Positions 17,617 through 27,731 are shown, numbered from the stretch's first letter. The stretch is 64,000 nt of DNA from Candidatus Tisiphia endosymbiont of Sialis lutaria (GCF_964026535.1 NZ_OZ032153.1:1178001-1242000); one strand, 5' to 3'. Program-made: numbers and translations. Notes: generated from the letters alone by a model not told the origin.

Positions 17617-19481
17617 AGGCACAACAAATTATTTGTTCGAATATAAAAATTTCAAAATAATCCTATAATAATTATTACCTTTACTACTTGATTATTTCTT
17701 TTACTCTCCTGATGATATTAAATAAGGAATAGTGCTAATCGGTAAATTCATTGCCTTATAAATAATCTTTGCCTCATCTGATACCGGGGATGGAATGCCA
17801 AATACTCTTTTATCTTTAATGTGTACTACACTGGTAATTTCCACCCCAATTAGTGCTTTACGTAATCGTTCCGGTGATAGTTTAATTGACTGTAAATTTA
17901 CCCGATATTCTAAATGCCTGATACATACTAACGCCATAAAACATAAAGCAATATGTGCCTTGATTCTACTAGGACTCCAATGATAAATTGGTCTAATCTT
18001 AATATCGTGTTTACTAACTCTAAATGTTTCTTCAATTTGCCACAATCCTTTATAACGAGACAATATATACGCTATATCAACATTTTCTAGGTTACTAATA
18101 ACTCCATGCAAACCGTCCCATTTGCTATCTTCCTCTATCTTTTGCTCGTTTACTGCAAACTTATCATTATTATTAATTATTAAATATTTTTTATAACCAC
18201 TAGCAGAAATTAACGACTTAACTCCTTTACTTCTGTTCATTTTTTTCATTAATTTCTTCAATGCTTGCTCTCTATCTTGAGCATCTTTATAAGCCCTTTT
18301 GCTACTATAGCTCATAATCAGTTTGCGACCCTTTTCAGCTAGTTCAATTATTTTTCCCTTATATTCTTCTGCATCAACGGTTAATGGCTGATAATCATCA
18401 CTATTTAAGATTTTAGCTGTAATATCCTTAGTCATATTCTTAATTTTGGCACCTACTATATATTGATAGCCAGCTTGTTCTAATAGAGCTAAATTTTCAT
18501 TATTCAACATACCGCTGTCTGCTACAAACACTACTTTATCAATAGCAAACCTGCCTTTCAAGCTATCTAAAGCTTTCAATAAAGTATGACCTTCATAGGT
18601 CGCTCCAGGAAATATCTCATAACCGATTGGAATACCATTATTAGTAACAAAAATGCTCAGCATTACCTGTACTTCATTGAATTTATGATCTTTACTAAAC
18701 CCCTTACTCTTCAACTCATCTTCAGTAAATGATTCAAAATAAAGAGTAGTTGCATCATAAAATAGTACATCGATTTTTTCTTTAAACAACTTTTGACTGC
18801 TAAGTAAAGCACACTGCTCGATTTTCTCAACCACCTTATCATCTATTTTATCCATAGTTTTGTATACCGAATCAAGCTTTAAATCTACTCCATAATTATT
18901 GACCAATAAATTGACTGTTTCACGCTTACTAGTTGGGTTAGCAATACGAGCTAAAACAACATTGCGTATTATGTTTATGCTCGACACTTCCCTGGCAGGA
19001 TTGGGTAAGATTTTATTAAAACCAAGTTGGTCATAAATTTTTCCATACACCTCATGAATGCCAATGATAGTGCTTCCTTGACTACGTAAATTGCTGATAT
19101 CATCAATAGGTTGTGGTTGTATTTGTTCTTTCTCGCACCGCTGTCTAGATGACATCGCCATCGATACTATATCCTTGTCTGGGATAAGATTAGGTTGAGT
19201 GCTACTAGTGATTTCAACCTTAATGAATTCAGCAAGCTCTATTAATTTAGTTATTTCTTCTTGGTCTGATGCACTGCCAATATGTCGAACAACCCGTTGT
19301 TTTACTTTATTAGTTATGGGATCGCGTATCCCTTCTACTAGTTGAACAGCGTTAACATTACGGGTAGCAGATTTTTTGACTCTAACGAACATATCAGTAG
19401 CATATTTAAAACTAATTGTTGGTTAGTATATCTACTAAAATATTGTATGTCAATAATAAAAATATATGGAGGCACAACAAA
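17617..19481 (-). mobile_element. IS1634-family insertion with 12-bp flanking direct repeats
   Basis: The transposase gene sits in a segment bounded by perfect 12-bp direct repeats, AGGCACAACAAA, at 17617-17628 and 19470-19481. This is what a target-site duplication would look like. An inverted partial copy (TTGTTGTGCC) lies at about 17569-17578. I could not find convincing terminal inverted repeats just inside the direct repeats, so the exact ends are uncertain. Confidence 0.65.
17701..19392 (-). CDS. IS1634-family transposase
   Basis: This 563-residue protein is intact and of normal length for IS1634. It begins M-F-V-R-V-K-K-S with G-x-R-D-P-I-T-N-K-V-K-Q-R-V-V-R-H-I-G-S-A-S-D, the usual start of this group. 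The DDE catalytic domain contains D-V-L-F-Y-D-A-T-T-L-Y-F, V-F-V-A-D-S-G-M-L and the downstream G-L-W-Q-I-E-E-T-F-R-V-S-K segment with the final acidic residue. It should catalyse cut-and-paste movement of the element. The reading frame shows no damage, so the copy may be active or recently acquired. Confidence 0.85.
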   Translation of the reverse strand: MFVRVKKSATRNVNAVQLVEGIRDPITNKVKQRVVRHIGSASDQEEITKLIELAEFIKVEITSSTQPNLIPDKDIVSMAMSSRQRCEKEQIQPQPIDDISNLRSQGSTIIGIHEVYGKIYDQLGFNKILPNPAREVSSINIIRNVVLARIANPTSKRETVNLLVNNYGVDLKLDSVYKTMDKIDDKVVEKIEQCALLSSQKLFKEKIDVLFYDATTLYFESFTEDELKSKGFSKDHKFNEVQVMLSIFVTNNGIPIGYEIFPGATYEGHTLLKALDSLKGRFAIDKVVFVADSGMLNNENLALLEQAGYQYIVGAKIKNMTKDITAKILNSDDYQPLTVDAEEYKGKIIELAEKGRKLIMSYSSKRAYKDAQDREQALKKLMKKMNRSKGVKSLISASGYKKYLIINNNDKFAVNEQKIEEDSKWDGLHGVISNLENVDIAYILSRYKGLWQIEETFRVSKHDIKIRPIYHWSPSRIKAHIALCFMALVCIRHLEYRVNLQSIKLSPERLRKALIGVEITSVVHIKDKRVFGIPSPVSDEAKIIYKAMNLPISTIPYLISSGE

Positions 19482-19546
19482 CGCCCTCTAATTAACAAAA
19501 CCTTTTTTCTCCTGCTTTTTCTATACACTTATCTTTAACTATTTTC

Positions 19547-19918
19547 CGAAGTCAGGGGCAAGGTGCGGTTGGATAAGAAAGAACCAAGATAAAACCTTAC
19601 CAACATTCAATGGCTGGAGAAGAAAGCACATGATTGGTGCTATTAACCTAGTTAATTTACAGTTAGTAAGCACAGAGAACCCCAAAATAAATGGGGAGCA
19701 GGTAGTTAATTTCCTACAGAGATTGGAAGAGGAGAATAGTGACAAGGAAAAAATATATTTAATCTGTGATAATGCTAGTTACCAATTTCGAACAATTTTC
19801 TGAAGCAATAAACAAATTTTTTAGCAACATCGGCAATTATAAAGATAGGTTACGTACCTTAATAAATGATAATTTCCAAACTATTACCGTTAACCATTTC
19901 TGCAACTCTTCAGGTTAA
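19547..19918 (+). pseudogene. IS630-family transposase remnant
   Basis: Translation from about 19547 gives G-W-I-R-K-N-Q-D-K-T-L, M-I-G-A-I-N-L-V-N-L, N-G-E-Q-V-V-N-F-L-Q-R-L and K-I-Y-L-I-C-D-N-A-S-Y. These are the consecutive middle motifs of the IS630/Tc1 DDE domain, including the second catalytic Asp (C-D-N-A). The frame ends at a TGA at about 19800. The segment normally carrying P-P-Y-S-P-x-L-N-P-I-E is missing. The C-terminal motif F-F-S-N-I-G-N-Y-K-D-R-L-R-T-L-I-N-D-N-F follows in another frame to the TAA at 19918. It is therefore deleted and frameshifted. Confidence 0.75.
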
Positions 19919-19963
19919 TTGAGTATATCTGCCATATTGTGCCTGTTAATTAGTAATTATATC

Positions 19964-20220
19964 GAATTAACTATAACCTGAATTCGGTATAACAAGTTAC
20001 TCTAAATTCGGTTATATCTATAATATAACAGATTTTTTTGTTCCACTAATAGCTGTTTTCATTATTTTTGCGATATTGCTTATTTTCTTTCATTTCCTAG
20101 GAGGTTGCCTGCAATAACTAATTAATTAGTTATCGGAGACAGCCTCCTAAAGCTAAGCAATCCATAAATTGTCATTCCCGCGTAGGCGAGAATCTAGCCC
20201 CTTGCCTTCGCAGGGATGAC
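19964..20220 (+). repeat. Repeat-only stretch: A-like terminus, H, D and G/B elements
   Basis: In order: GAATTAACTATA at 19964-19975, identical to the right end of the A copy at 29046-29120; an H-family repeat at 20014-20073; a D hairpin at 20099-20148 (AGGAGGTTGCCTGCAATAAC...); and a G hairpin at 20171-20220 (GTCATTCCCGCG...GCAGGGATGAC), set between two halves of a B-like sequence (AGCAATCCATAA / TTATGGATTGCTT). No gene is seen from 19919 to 20282. Confidence 0.65.
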
Positions 20221-20282
20221 ATCTGAATTTTTGTTATGGATTGCTTCATTGTTCTAAAGTAGCTCCCCGCAATGATGCCAAT

Positions 20283-21194
20283 TTAATTCCCTACTAAACT
20301 ACTAGCAAATGCAGCCGGATCAAACGGCTTTAAATCATCTACCTTCTCTCCTATCCCTAAAAAACATACTGGTAAGGCGAATTTTTGCACCACACCAACC
20401 ACTACACCAGCTTTTGCCGTACCATCTAATTTAGTAACTATCAGACTTGTTATATTAGCAATAGCGGTAAATTGCTCGACTTGGTTATAGATATTTTGTC
20501 CAGTAGTTGCATCAATTACTAATATACTATGGTGGGGAGCTTTATCATCAATTTTCTTAATAACCCTAACAATTTTGGCAAGTTCTTCCATCAAATTCTT
20601 CTTGTTATGTAACCTACCAGCTGTATCAATAAATAATATATCCACATCATTTTTTATGGAAGACTGCATAGCAAGATAAGCAACACTAGCAGGTTCAGCT
20701 GATTCTTCGCCGGTGATAAACATTGAACCACTTTTATCAGCCCAGCTAGATAATTGATTGACAGCGGCGGCTCTAAATGTATCACAAGCGGCAATTGCTA
20801 CTTTCTTACCTTGTTTACGATAAATACTAGCCAGCTTACCTATGGTGGTAGTTTTTCCTGAACCATTAACGCCACAGACTAATATGACATTAAGCTTTTT
20901 ATCGTGTAATTCAAAATTTTTACTAGCCTTGATCAATAATTGCTCGATAATGTTGGCAAGCTGCTCTTTGATTACCAAGCTACTTACTTCTTTATCAAAT
21001 TTGATAATTCTTAGTTTATTGACCAGTTCTATTGCCACAGAAGCAGTTATATCTGCCGATATTAACAACTCCTCTAATTCACTTAAAGTTTGCTCATCTA
21101 GTTTTTTTTTATAAAATATTTGGTCAATGCCCGAAGATATTTTATTAGAACTATTGACTAATACCTGTTTTAATTTAGTAAATATAGAGGTCAT
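20283..21194 (-). CDS. ftsY: Signal recognition particle receptor FtsY
   Basis: The 303-residue SRP GTPase has the helical N domain (L-D-E-Q-T-L-S-E-L-E-E-L-L-I-S-A-D). The G domain follows: G1 G-V-N-G-S-G-K-T-T-T-I-G-K-L-A, the insertion-box motif D-T-F-R-A-A-A, G3 D-T-A-G-R-L, G4 T-K-L-D-G-T-A-K, and the closing G-I-G-E-K-V-D-D-L-x-P-F-D. The acidic membrane-targeting A domain of E. coli FtsY is absent, as is usual in alphaproteobacteria with short FtsY. It docks SRP-ribosome complexes at the inner membrane. It overlaps the upstream sua5 gene by 4 bp. Confidence 0.95.
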   Translation of the reverse strand: MTSIFTKLKQVLVNSSNKISSGIDQIFYKKKLDEQTLSELEELLISADITASVAIELVNKLRIIKFDKEVSSLVIKEQLANIIEQLLIKASKNFELHDKKLNVILVCGVNGSGKTTTIGKLASIYRKQGKKVAIAACDTFRAAAVNQLSSWADKSGSMFITGEESAEPASVAYLAMQSSIKNDVDILFIDTAGRLHNKKNLMEELAKIVRVIKKIDDKAPHHSILVIDATTGQNIYNQVEQFTAIANITSLIVTKLDGTAKAGVVVGVVQKFALPVCFLGIGEKVDDLKPFDPAAFASSLVGN

Positions 21195-22177
21195 TTTATT
21201 GCCGCTCTTTTAAGTCTGTCATTAATTGCAACACCGATACCAATTTGTGGGATAGAGGCAACGGCAATTGCTAATCCATTTAATTCTGCATAATTATCCA
21301 ATATTCTAAGACTGGCAAATAAGTTGCTAGCAGCGATAATTAAGTCTCCAGTTAAACTTAAATTAAGCGAGAAATTGCCATCCAGCTTACTATTAGCAAA
21401 ATTAAGACCTACCTCATTAGCTTCCAAACTCTCTGCATTCAGTCTCATTTTCACTTTTGGTGAGTAATGTTTATTGATCATCCCTGGGGCTTTAATTTGT
21501 ATCAAGGAAGGAGCTTTGTCTATTTTCTTACCAAGAACCTTCTCTAACGCTTCCAACGTAATAAAACCGTCTCGCAAAATAGTTAAGTTATTAGTAGTAC
21601 TATCTACTATGGTTGATTCTATACCATATTGACACTTATAATCACTCGAATTATCTTCTAAAATAAAAACATCTTTCTCACCTGAAAAATGCTCTTTTAC
21701 ATGATCTAGAGTAGTAGCACTAATGTAACCTGATGGGTTAGCACTAGGTGCCGCTATCGGTGTGTCAGATTTTCTTATTAGCTCCAAAGCAATATTATGC
21801 GATGGTATACGGAGTGCAACCGTTGTTAGTCCGGCTAATACTGATTTAGAGATATTGGCTTCACTTTTTAATGGCACAACAATCGATAAAGGTCCAGGCC
21901 AAAATACTTCACTTAATTTAAGAGCATCTGCATTAAATTCCCCGATAGTTTTAGCTTGGCTCATGGTTGCCACGTGAACAATCAGAGGGTTTATGCTTGG
22001 ACGCTTTTTTACCTTAAAAATTTTCTGACAAGCCTGTTCGTTACTAGCATCTGCTCCAAGTCCGTATACTGTTTCTGTGGGAAAGGCTACTATATTACCA
22101 GATTTAATAAATTTGGCAGCCTGATCTAATAGACTTGCTACATAACTCAATTTAGTGGGTAATTTTGTCGTCAACAT
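21191..22177 (-). CDS. L-threonylcarbamoyladenylate synthase, Sua5 type
   Basis: The 328-residue protein has an N-terminal YrdC domain (A-F-P-T-E-T-V-Y-G-L-G-A-D-A near residue 32, K-x-R-P-S-I-N-P-L-I-V-H, P-S-A-N-P-S-G). A linker and a C-terminal Sua5 domain follow (A-P-G-M-I-N-K-H-Y-S-P). It makes threonylcarbamoyl-AMP from Thr, bicarbonate and ATP for the t6A modification of tRNAs reading ANN codons. Length matches the long Sua5 form rather than the short TsaC form. Its stop overlaps the start of ftsY by 4 bp, so the two are probably cotranscribed. Confidence 0.92.
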   Translation of the reverse strand: MLTTKLPTKLSYVASLLDQAAKFIKSGNIVAFPTETVYGLGADASNEQACQKIFKVKKRPSINPLIVHVATMSQAKTIGEFNADALKLSEVFWPGPLSIVVPLKSEANISKSVLAGLTTVALRIPSHNIALELIRKSDTPIAAPSANPSGYISATTLDHVKEHFSGEKDVFILEDNSSDYKCQYGIESTIVDSTTNNLTILRDGFITLEALEKVLGKKIDKAPSLIQIKAPGMINKHYSPKVKMRLNAESLEANEVGLNFANSKLDGNFSLNLSLTGDLIIAASNLFASLRILDNYAELNGLAIAVASIPQIGIGVAINDRLKRAAIK

Positions 22178-22209
22178 TTATCTCCTTTCCCTAATTGCCT
22201 AACTTAAAG

Positions 22210-22301
22210 GTCATTACGAGCGAACGTACGTGAGCGTGGCAATCCATGAAGCTTATCATATGGATTGCTTCGTCGCCACCAAAGTGGCTTCTCGCAATGA
22301 C
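22210..22301 (+). repeat. B-family palindromic element
   Basis: Left arm GTCATTACGAGCGAACG, right arm CTTCTCGCAATGAC, with the inner pair GGCAATCCATGAAG / GGATTGCTTCGTCGCC. Lies between sua5 and glyS, where the hairpin could help stop transcription. Confidence 0.75.
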
Positions 22302-22366
22302 GATTGAACCAAAAAACGACTCCTCACAATGGCGTTTAAGACACCAATCTAATTCATTTGTACTAA

Positions 22367-24379
22367 TCATAAAACACTAAATTTTGCTAATTTATTAAAT
22401 AATTGTCTAACCATTTTTAATAACAATAAACGATTATTAGCAATTGTACGATCTTCATCTTTAACCATCAAATTATCAAAAAAATCATTGATAGGTTTCA
22501 ACATTTCCAGTAGTCCTCTCAATGCTTTAGTAAAATCCTTTTCGGCAATGGATATGTCTATTTGCTTAGAAACGTTTTCCAACGATAAAAATAATTGTTG
22601 CTCATATGGTGAAATAAAAGCCTCCTGATTAACATCTCCTGCTATATTATTACCTTCTAATATATTATTTGCTCTTTTGTAAATAGTTAATAAATTCTTA
22701 CCCTCAGATCCAGCTAGAAATTTTTGTAAAGTACTAAGCTTTATTTCGCTAATCATTAAATCTCCTTCAATATCAAAATCAAGCACGGCATTAATTAACG
22801 ATAGATCATAATGATTCTTGAAATAATACTTGGCTCGCTCTTCTAAAAACTCTAAAATTATCTGACTACTTTTATTATATGTTATGTTCTCTTCAGAGTA
22901 TAGCTGAATTACATACGCCACTAATTGCTTAATATTAATAGTTAGTTTATTAGCTAAAATTGTCCTAATAATACCTAATGCTTGTCGTCTAAGTGAGTAA
23001 GGATCTCTTGAGCCACTTGGTTCTTCTCCTATTAATATCAAACCTACTAAACTATCCAATTTATCGGCAATAGCCAATATTGCAGTATCCCCCATTGGTA
23101 AACTATCCGATGGACCTTGTGGTTTATAATGGTCTCTTATTGCCAAGGCAATCTGATCATTTAACCCTTCAGATTTGGCGTAATAATATCCCATAATACC
23201 TTGCAATTCGGGGAATTCTCCTACCATTTCAGTTGTTAGGTCGCTTTTACAAATTCTAGCTGCTATTTGCAAATCCTGACTTCCTGACATTATATAATTA
23301 CAAATATTAGCGATTCTCTCCGTTTTTTGTCTTATATTACCAATCTTTGCGTGGAAAGTTATCTGCTCAAGTTTTAATAATCTAGATTCTAAGCTGTTAG
23401 ACAAATCCTGCTGATAAAAGTATAAAGCATCAGATAATCTAGCAGCCAATACCTTTTCGTTACCACTTACTATAATATTTTGATCATGTCGCATATTACT
23501 AACAAAAAGAAAATAAGGAGCGAAATTACCAGCCTGGTCAAAAGTACTAAAATATTTCTGATGGGTACGCATTGAGCTAATCAGTACTTCACTAGGTAAC
23601 GTTAAAAATATCTCAGGTATTTTACCGACCATAACTACTGGCAATTCTACTAGCCCTGTTACTTCTTCTAATAATCTCTCATCATCTTTTATTACTAAAT
23701 TAAGTGGTTTGGTTATTTCTGATAGCTGATTTTTTATTATCTCCTTGCGTTCTTGTTGATCAATAATGACATTACTTTCCCGTAGCTTATTCTGGTATTC
23801 AGAAAAACTGCCTATAACAATCGGTTCGGAACTAAGAAACCTATGCCCAAAAGTAATATTATTTGCCGTCAAATGCCCATATTTAATTGCTAGTATTTCA
23901 CCATCAAATATACATAAAATATTCCTAAGCGGTCTAATCCAACTTATATCATAATTCCCCCAATACATAGATTTTGACCAAATATACTTACTAATTGCTT
24001 TAGGAATTATCTCTTGCAATAATATTCGTATATCGGTTTCTGCGGTACTCTTTACTATTATATAATATAATTGCCCTTGCACTAATAGCGTAGACAATTT
24101 ATTTTGCTCAATATTATTTGCTCGACAAAATCCTTCTATAGCTTGTTGTGCTGCCGAAACTTTTGGTCCTCTTATGATAATTTCTTTTGCTGGTATAAAT
24201 TTCGGTAAATTTGTAATATATATAGCAATACGCCTAGGTCCAATAAATACCTGAACATCAGCAACAATCTCACTTTCCTGTAAGATTGTTGTAAATATAG
24301 TTTTATAAGCTTCGGCTGCATTTTTTTGCATCAAAGCTGGTATCTCTTCGCTAAAAAGCTCTAATAATAACTCACTCAT
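22367..24379 (-). CDS. glyS: Glycyl-tRNA synthetase beta subunit
   Basis: The 670-residue beta chain of the tetrameric bacterial enzyme starts [15 protein letters not shown], the family opening. It contains R-T-H-Q-K-Y-F and [12 protein letters not shown] and ends with a DALR-like anticodon-binding region. It works with GlyQ to charge tRNA-Gly. Length is within the normal range. The start overlaps the glyQ stop by 4 bp, giving the usual coupled glyQ-glyS pair. Confidence 0.95.
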   Translation of the reverse strand: MSELLLELFSEEIPALMQKNAAEAYKTIFTTILQESEIVADVQVFIGPRRIAIYITNLPKFIPAKEIIIRGPKVSAAQQAIEGFCRANNIEQNKLSTLLVQGQLYYIIVKSTAETDIRILLQEIIPKAISKYIWSKSMYWGNYDISWIRPLRNILCIFDGEILAIKYGHLTANNITFGHRFLSSEPIVIGSFSEYQNKLRESNVIIDQQERKEIIKNQLSEITKPLNLVIKDDERLLEEVTGLVELPVVMVGKIPEIFLTLPSEVLISSMRTHQKYFSTFDQAGNFAPYFLFVSNMRHDQNIIVSGNEKVLAARLSDALYFYQQDLSNSLESRLLKLEQITFHAKIGNIRQKTERIANICNYIMSGSQDLQIAARICKSDLTTEMVGEFPELQGIMGYYYAKSEGLNDQIALAIRDHYKPQGPSDSLPMGDTAILAIADKLDSLVGLILIGEEPSGSRDPYSLRRQALGIIRTILANKLTINIKQLVAYVIQLYSEENITYNKSSQIILEFLEERAKYYFKNHYDLSLINAVLDFDIEGDLMISEIKLSTLQKFLAGSEGKNLLTIYKRANNILEGNNIAGDVNQEAFISPYEQQLFLSLENVSKQIDISIAEKDFTKALRGLLEMLKPINDFFDNLMVKDEDRTIANNRLLLLKMVRQLFNKLAKFSVL

Positions 24380-25257
24380 ATCAACTCTTCTTTATCTTCT
24401 AGTTCTAACCATTTATGACAGCATATTTTTGCCAAATTACGTATCCTGAGTATGTAAGAGGCTCTCTCTGTTACGCTAATTACTCCCCGAGCATTTAACA
24501 GGTTAAAAAGATGGCTAGCTTGAATACAATAATCATAGGCTGGTAACGGTAAATCTGCGGCAATTAATTCATTACATTGTTTTTCACTATCAATAAAATG
24601 CTGAGATAATATTGCTGTGTCAGCTAATTCTAGATTAAACTTAGAAAATTGCTTTTCAGCAGCAAAATCTACTTCACCATAGGTTAAAGCTTTTTCTCCA
24701 ACCTGACCATTCCAGTCAATATTTTTAACTTCATTGATACCTTGTATATAAAGTGCCAGACGCTCTAAACCATAGGTAATCTCACCAGCCACTGGGCGAC
24801 AATCAATACCACCAATTTGTTGCATATAAGTAAATTGCGATACTTCCATACCATCACACCATACTTCCCAACCAAGTCCGGCAGCTCCAAGACTAGGAGA
24901 CTCCCAATCATCTTCAACAAACCTAATATCATGTTTTTGCAAATCTATACCAAGACATTCAAGGCTTTTTAAATATAGTTGTTGTATATCGTCAGGAGAT
25001 GGTTTTAGTATAACCTGAAATTGATAATAATGCTGCATTCTATTAGGATGCATGGCATATCTACTATCATGAGGACGCCGAGAAGGTTGAACAAAAGCTA
25101 CAAACCAAGGTTTTTTACCAAGAGTTCGTAATACAGTGGCAGGGTGAAAAGTGCCAGCTCCAACGTGAGCATCATATGGTTGTAAAATTGCACAGCCATA
25201 ATCCTGCCAATAATTTTGCAAGGTCATGATAATTTGTTGAAATGATAATTTTTGCAT
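24376..25257 (-). CDS. glyQ: Glycyl-tRNA synthetase alpha subunit
   Basis: The 293-residue catalytic alpha chain contains [25 protein letters not shown] and [14 protein letters not shown], the class II motifs of this family that bind ATP and glycine. It forms the alpha2-beta2 enzyme with the GlyS encoded immediately downstream. The 4-bp overlap couples their translation. Confidence 0.96.
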   Translation of the reverse strand: MQKLSFQQIIMTLQNYWQDYGCAILQPYDAHVGAGTFHPATVLRTLGKKPWFVAFVQPSRRPHDSRYAMHPNRMQHYYQFQVILKPSPDDIQQLYLKSLECLGIDLQKHDIRFVEDDWESPSLGAAGLGWEVWCDGMEVSQFTYMQQIGGIDCRPVAGEITYGLERLALYIQGINEVKNIDWNGQVGEKALTYGEVDFAAEKQFSKFNLELADTAILSQHFIDSEKQCNELIAADLPLPAYDYCIQASHLFNLLNARGVISVTERASYILRIRNLAKICCHKWLELEDKEELI

Positions 25258-25318
25258 ATTGGTAAATTTATTTGTTCCTTCAAAAAAATAATATAGCTAA
25301 CCTGATTACTATTAGTTC

Positions 25319-25524
25319 GTCATTGCGAAGAGCTACTTTAGTAGCGACGCAGCAATCCAGAAAAGAGATTAAAAATGGATTGCTTCGACCATTACATGGT
25401 CTCGCAATGACGAATTATAGGTACATATGTCATTGCGAGGAGCTACTTTAGTAGCGACGCGGCAATCCTTTCTAATCTATTTTATAGATTGACGCGTCGC
25501 CGCAAAGCAGCTCCTCGCAATGAC
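25319..25524 (+). repeat. Two B-family palindromic elements in tandem
   Basis: Copies at 25319-25411 and 25429-25524 lie 17 bp apart, and both have GTCATTGCGA and TCGCAATGAC arms. A larger inverted repeat encloses the pair: AACCTGATTACTATTAGTTC on the left and GAACTAATACTAACCTGATT on the right. They occupy the whole gap between glyQ and holC. Confidence 0.75.
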
Positions 25525-25550
25525 GAACTAATACTAACCTGATTAGTATA

Positions 25551-26009
25551 TTAAATCTTACTCCACGTTCCCATTGGACTCTGTTTATAACAATCAATTA
25601 TCGGTGTTGCAATAGTTAGTTCATTTATTGTTTTAATTATTAAACTTAAATTATCTAAAGCCTCGTATATTATAATTACTCTCTGAAAATGTGCAAAATT
25701 TTTGTTATTAAAAATTTCTTGTATATCAAATGGGGCAATAATTATTAGGATGGTAGCCTGATTAGGATTCTCTAACTGATGAGTAATATAGACTGGTTGC
25801 TTTTCTGGTAATGGATCAAGTTTACTACCATGCGGAATAAACTGTTTTCTAGAATAAGTCCATATCATCTTATTTAGTGATTCTTGTACTTCAATATCTG
25901 GAACTAAAACCACAATTCTCAAATTGCTATGGTAAGATTTTTCTACTAAAAGACAGCTTGTTTTATATACTAATCCTTCAGTAGTGTGATAAAAACTAAA
26001 TTGTTGCAT
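25551..26009 (-). CDS. holC: DNA polymerase III chi subunit
   Basis: The 152-residue protein has the HolC pattern: F-Y-H-T-T at the start, then C-L-L-V-E-K-S-Y, L-N-K-M-I-W-T-Y-S-R-K-Q-F-I-P-H-G (the usual L-W-T-F-x-x-x-x-F-I-P-H-G), P-V-Y-I-T and F-x-R-V-I-I-I-Y-E. Chi links the clamp loader to single-strand binding protein. Such short accessory subunits diverge quickly, so similarity is moderate. It stands alone on the minus strand. Confidence 0.8.
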   Translation of the reverse strand: MQQFSFYHTTEGLVYKTSCLLVEKSYHSNLRIVVLVPDIEVQESLNKMIWTYSRKQFIPHGSKLDPLPEKQPVYITHQLENPNQATILIIIAPFDIQEIFNNKNFAHFQRVIIIYEALDNLSLIIKTINELTIATPIIDCYKQSPMGTWSKI

Positions 26010-26074
26010 GATTTTTCTCTTTTAAGGCTTAGAAAACAAATCTTTTGTAATTATCCTAGGAGACAGTTTTCTAG

Positions 26075-26102
26075 CACCAAATTCCCATGAATTGACTATA
26101 GT
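26075..26102 (+). repeat. Single arm of an A-family element
   Basis: Reads CTAGCACCAAATTCCC then ATGAATTGACTATAG, equal to one side of an A element without its partner. Lies between holC and tlc. Confidence 0.55.
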
Positions 26103-26193
26103 ATGCTGCGGTACTCGACTTCGTTTTTCCTAAAAATTCCTCAATCATCTTTAGGTTATGCAAGAGGTCTATTATATATAAGAACCTGATAGA

Positions 26194-27693
26194 TTAGACA
26201 ATTTTCTTATACTCAAAATATATTTTTCTTACCGAGTAAATCCAGGTAATACAAACAACGATAAATACTACCATTAAAAATGGTGAAATAGAACTAAAAG
26301 TTGCTGTTGGTACTAATGTAAAAATAACTGACTGTATTAATCCACTCGAAGATTTACCAACTTTCGAGCTAATAACGTCAACAGCTGCTTTACCTTTGGT
26401 TTTTAGCTCCTTGTCTAGAGGGATATATAGCATCTCTTTAGAGGTATCCCAAATTGAATATTTAGTACCTTTCACTAGAATGTTCTGTAAAGCACCAATT
26501 GATACCGCAAGAGCCAGTGGGGTCATAAGAATAGCACTGTCAAATAGAGACAATATTTGATGATCAAACACGATTAAAATAAAGAATAATGTACCAGTAA
26601 CCATCATGATAATTGGCGAAATTACAGCCGCCACAAACCAGCTATGACTACGCATTATATTGTTGCCTATTATAGTCATTATCATGATAGTAACCCCAGT
26701 CCAAAGAATATAAAGACTATTAAATTCTGCATAACTATTAACAGTGGGGTATAATTCTTTTATTTTTGCTTTCCATACAGCTTCTACCAAATTCATTGAT
26801 AAACCAAAAGCAGCAGAGCAAATTAGCATTAACCATAAATATTTTGATCTTATGATATATCTAAAACTTTCGATTAATCCCATTCCATCTTTAGTCGATC
26901 TAGCAGATTTAGCCTTTGCATAAAATGTTGGATTGGTAAAAACATTTTTGCTAATAAATCTTACAAGTAAATATGATATAATAGCTGCAACTACCACGAA
27001 ACTTGTTGATATTTTTACCAATATAGTTTTATTGTCCGGTACGGTAAAAAAATACTTAGCTATAGTGTTAGCAGATGATAAGTTTGACATCAAAAAGCCA
27101 ACAAATATTAAAGCAGAATTACCAAATAATGAAAAAAGAGTGTAAAACCTTTTTGCTTCTTCTGTTGTAGTAAGCTCATTAGCAAACTGCCAAAACAGTA
27201 AAACATAAAAGATATTCGGCCAAAGCTCAGATAATGTATAAAAAACCACATAACTCCAATTACCAATTAAAGCTATATACCATTTTAAATGAGGATAATT
27301 CCCCATAATTTGTTCCAGCGAACTTGGATTAATGTGGAAAATATGGACATTAGGATAAATGATGAAAGCAAAAACAATAAAGAAACTAATAAAAAAGGTA
27401 ATTAAATAGCCATAAATCCTCTCAAAACTATAATGGTTAAGCATCTTAGCATAGATTATAACGAATAGAGCCGCTGCAGGTGTTACACAATAAACTTTAG
27501 TGAAACTGACTACTTCAGCACTAATCTCTGAAATTAAAATACTATCTTTTAAAATTCTTAATATATTTTGGTTAAATAAGACGCAGAACATCAAACCACA
27601 CATCGGTATGAATTTCCCGAGTTCATGATTATGGATAGGCCAAAAGATAGTTCTGAATTTGCTGCTAAATGAATTTGACTTTATAATAGTCAT
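26194..27693 (-). CDS. tlc: Tlc-family nucleotide translocase (Tlc4-like)
   Basis: The 499-residue protein has about twelve membrane helices and the full ATP/ADP-translocase family sequence: F-W-P-I at the start, L-R-I-L-K-D-S-I-L, F-W-Q-F-A-N-E-L-T-T-T-E-E-A-K-R-F-Y, V-E-A-V-W-K-A-K-I-K-E-L-Y-P-T and D-T-S-K-E-M-L-Y-I-P-L-D. Family members let intracellular bacteria import host nucleotides. From memory it looks nearer R. prowazekii Tlc4 than Tlc1. Of the five paralogues there, only Tlc1 is reported to exchange ATP/ADP; Tlc4 and Tlc5 take other ribonucleotides. The substrate here is therefore inferred, not shown. Confidence 0.9.
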   Translation of the reverse strand: MTIIKSNSFSSKFRTIFWPIHNHELGKFIPMCGLMFCVLFNQNILRILKDSILISEISAEVVSFTKVYCVTPAAALFVIIYAKMLNHYSFERIYGYLITFFISFFIVFAFIIYPNVHIFHINPSSLEQIMGNYPHLKWYIALIGNWSYVVFYTLSELWPNIFYVLLFWQFANELTTTEEAKRFYTLFSLFGNSALIFVGFLMSNLSSANTIAKYFFTVPDNKTILVKISTSFVVVAAIISYLLVRFISKNVFTNPTFYAKAKSARSTKDGMGLIESFRYIIRSKYLWLMLICSAAFGLSMNLVEAVWKAKIKELYPTVNSYAEFNSLYILWTGVTIMIMTIIGNNIMRSHSWFVAAVISPIIMMVTGTLFFILIVFDHQILSLFDSAILMTPLALAVSIGALQNILVKGTKYSIWDTSKEMLYIPLDKELKTKGKAAVDVISSKVGKSSSGLIQSVIFTLVPTATFSSISPFLMVVFIVVCITWIYSVRKIYFEYKKIV

Positions 27694-27731
27694 AATAAAG
27701 ATTCCCTAAGACAAAAAAAAAACTCAACAGA

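Noticed and set aside
19539-19745. 68-codon open frame on the minus strand
   Set aside because: Antisense to the IS630 remnant, whose plus-strand translation shows the transposase motifs.
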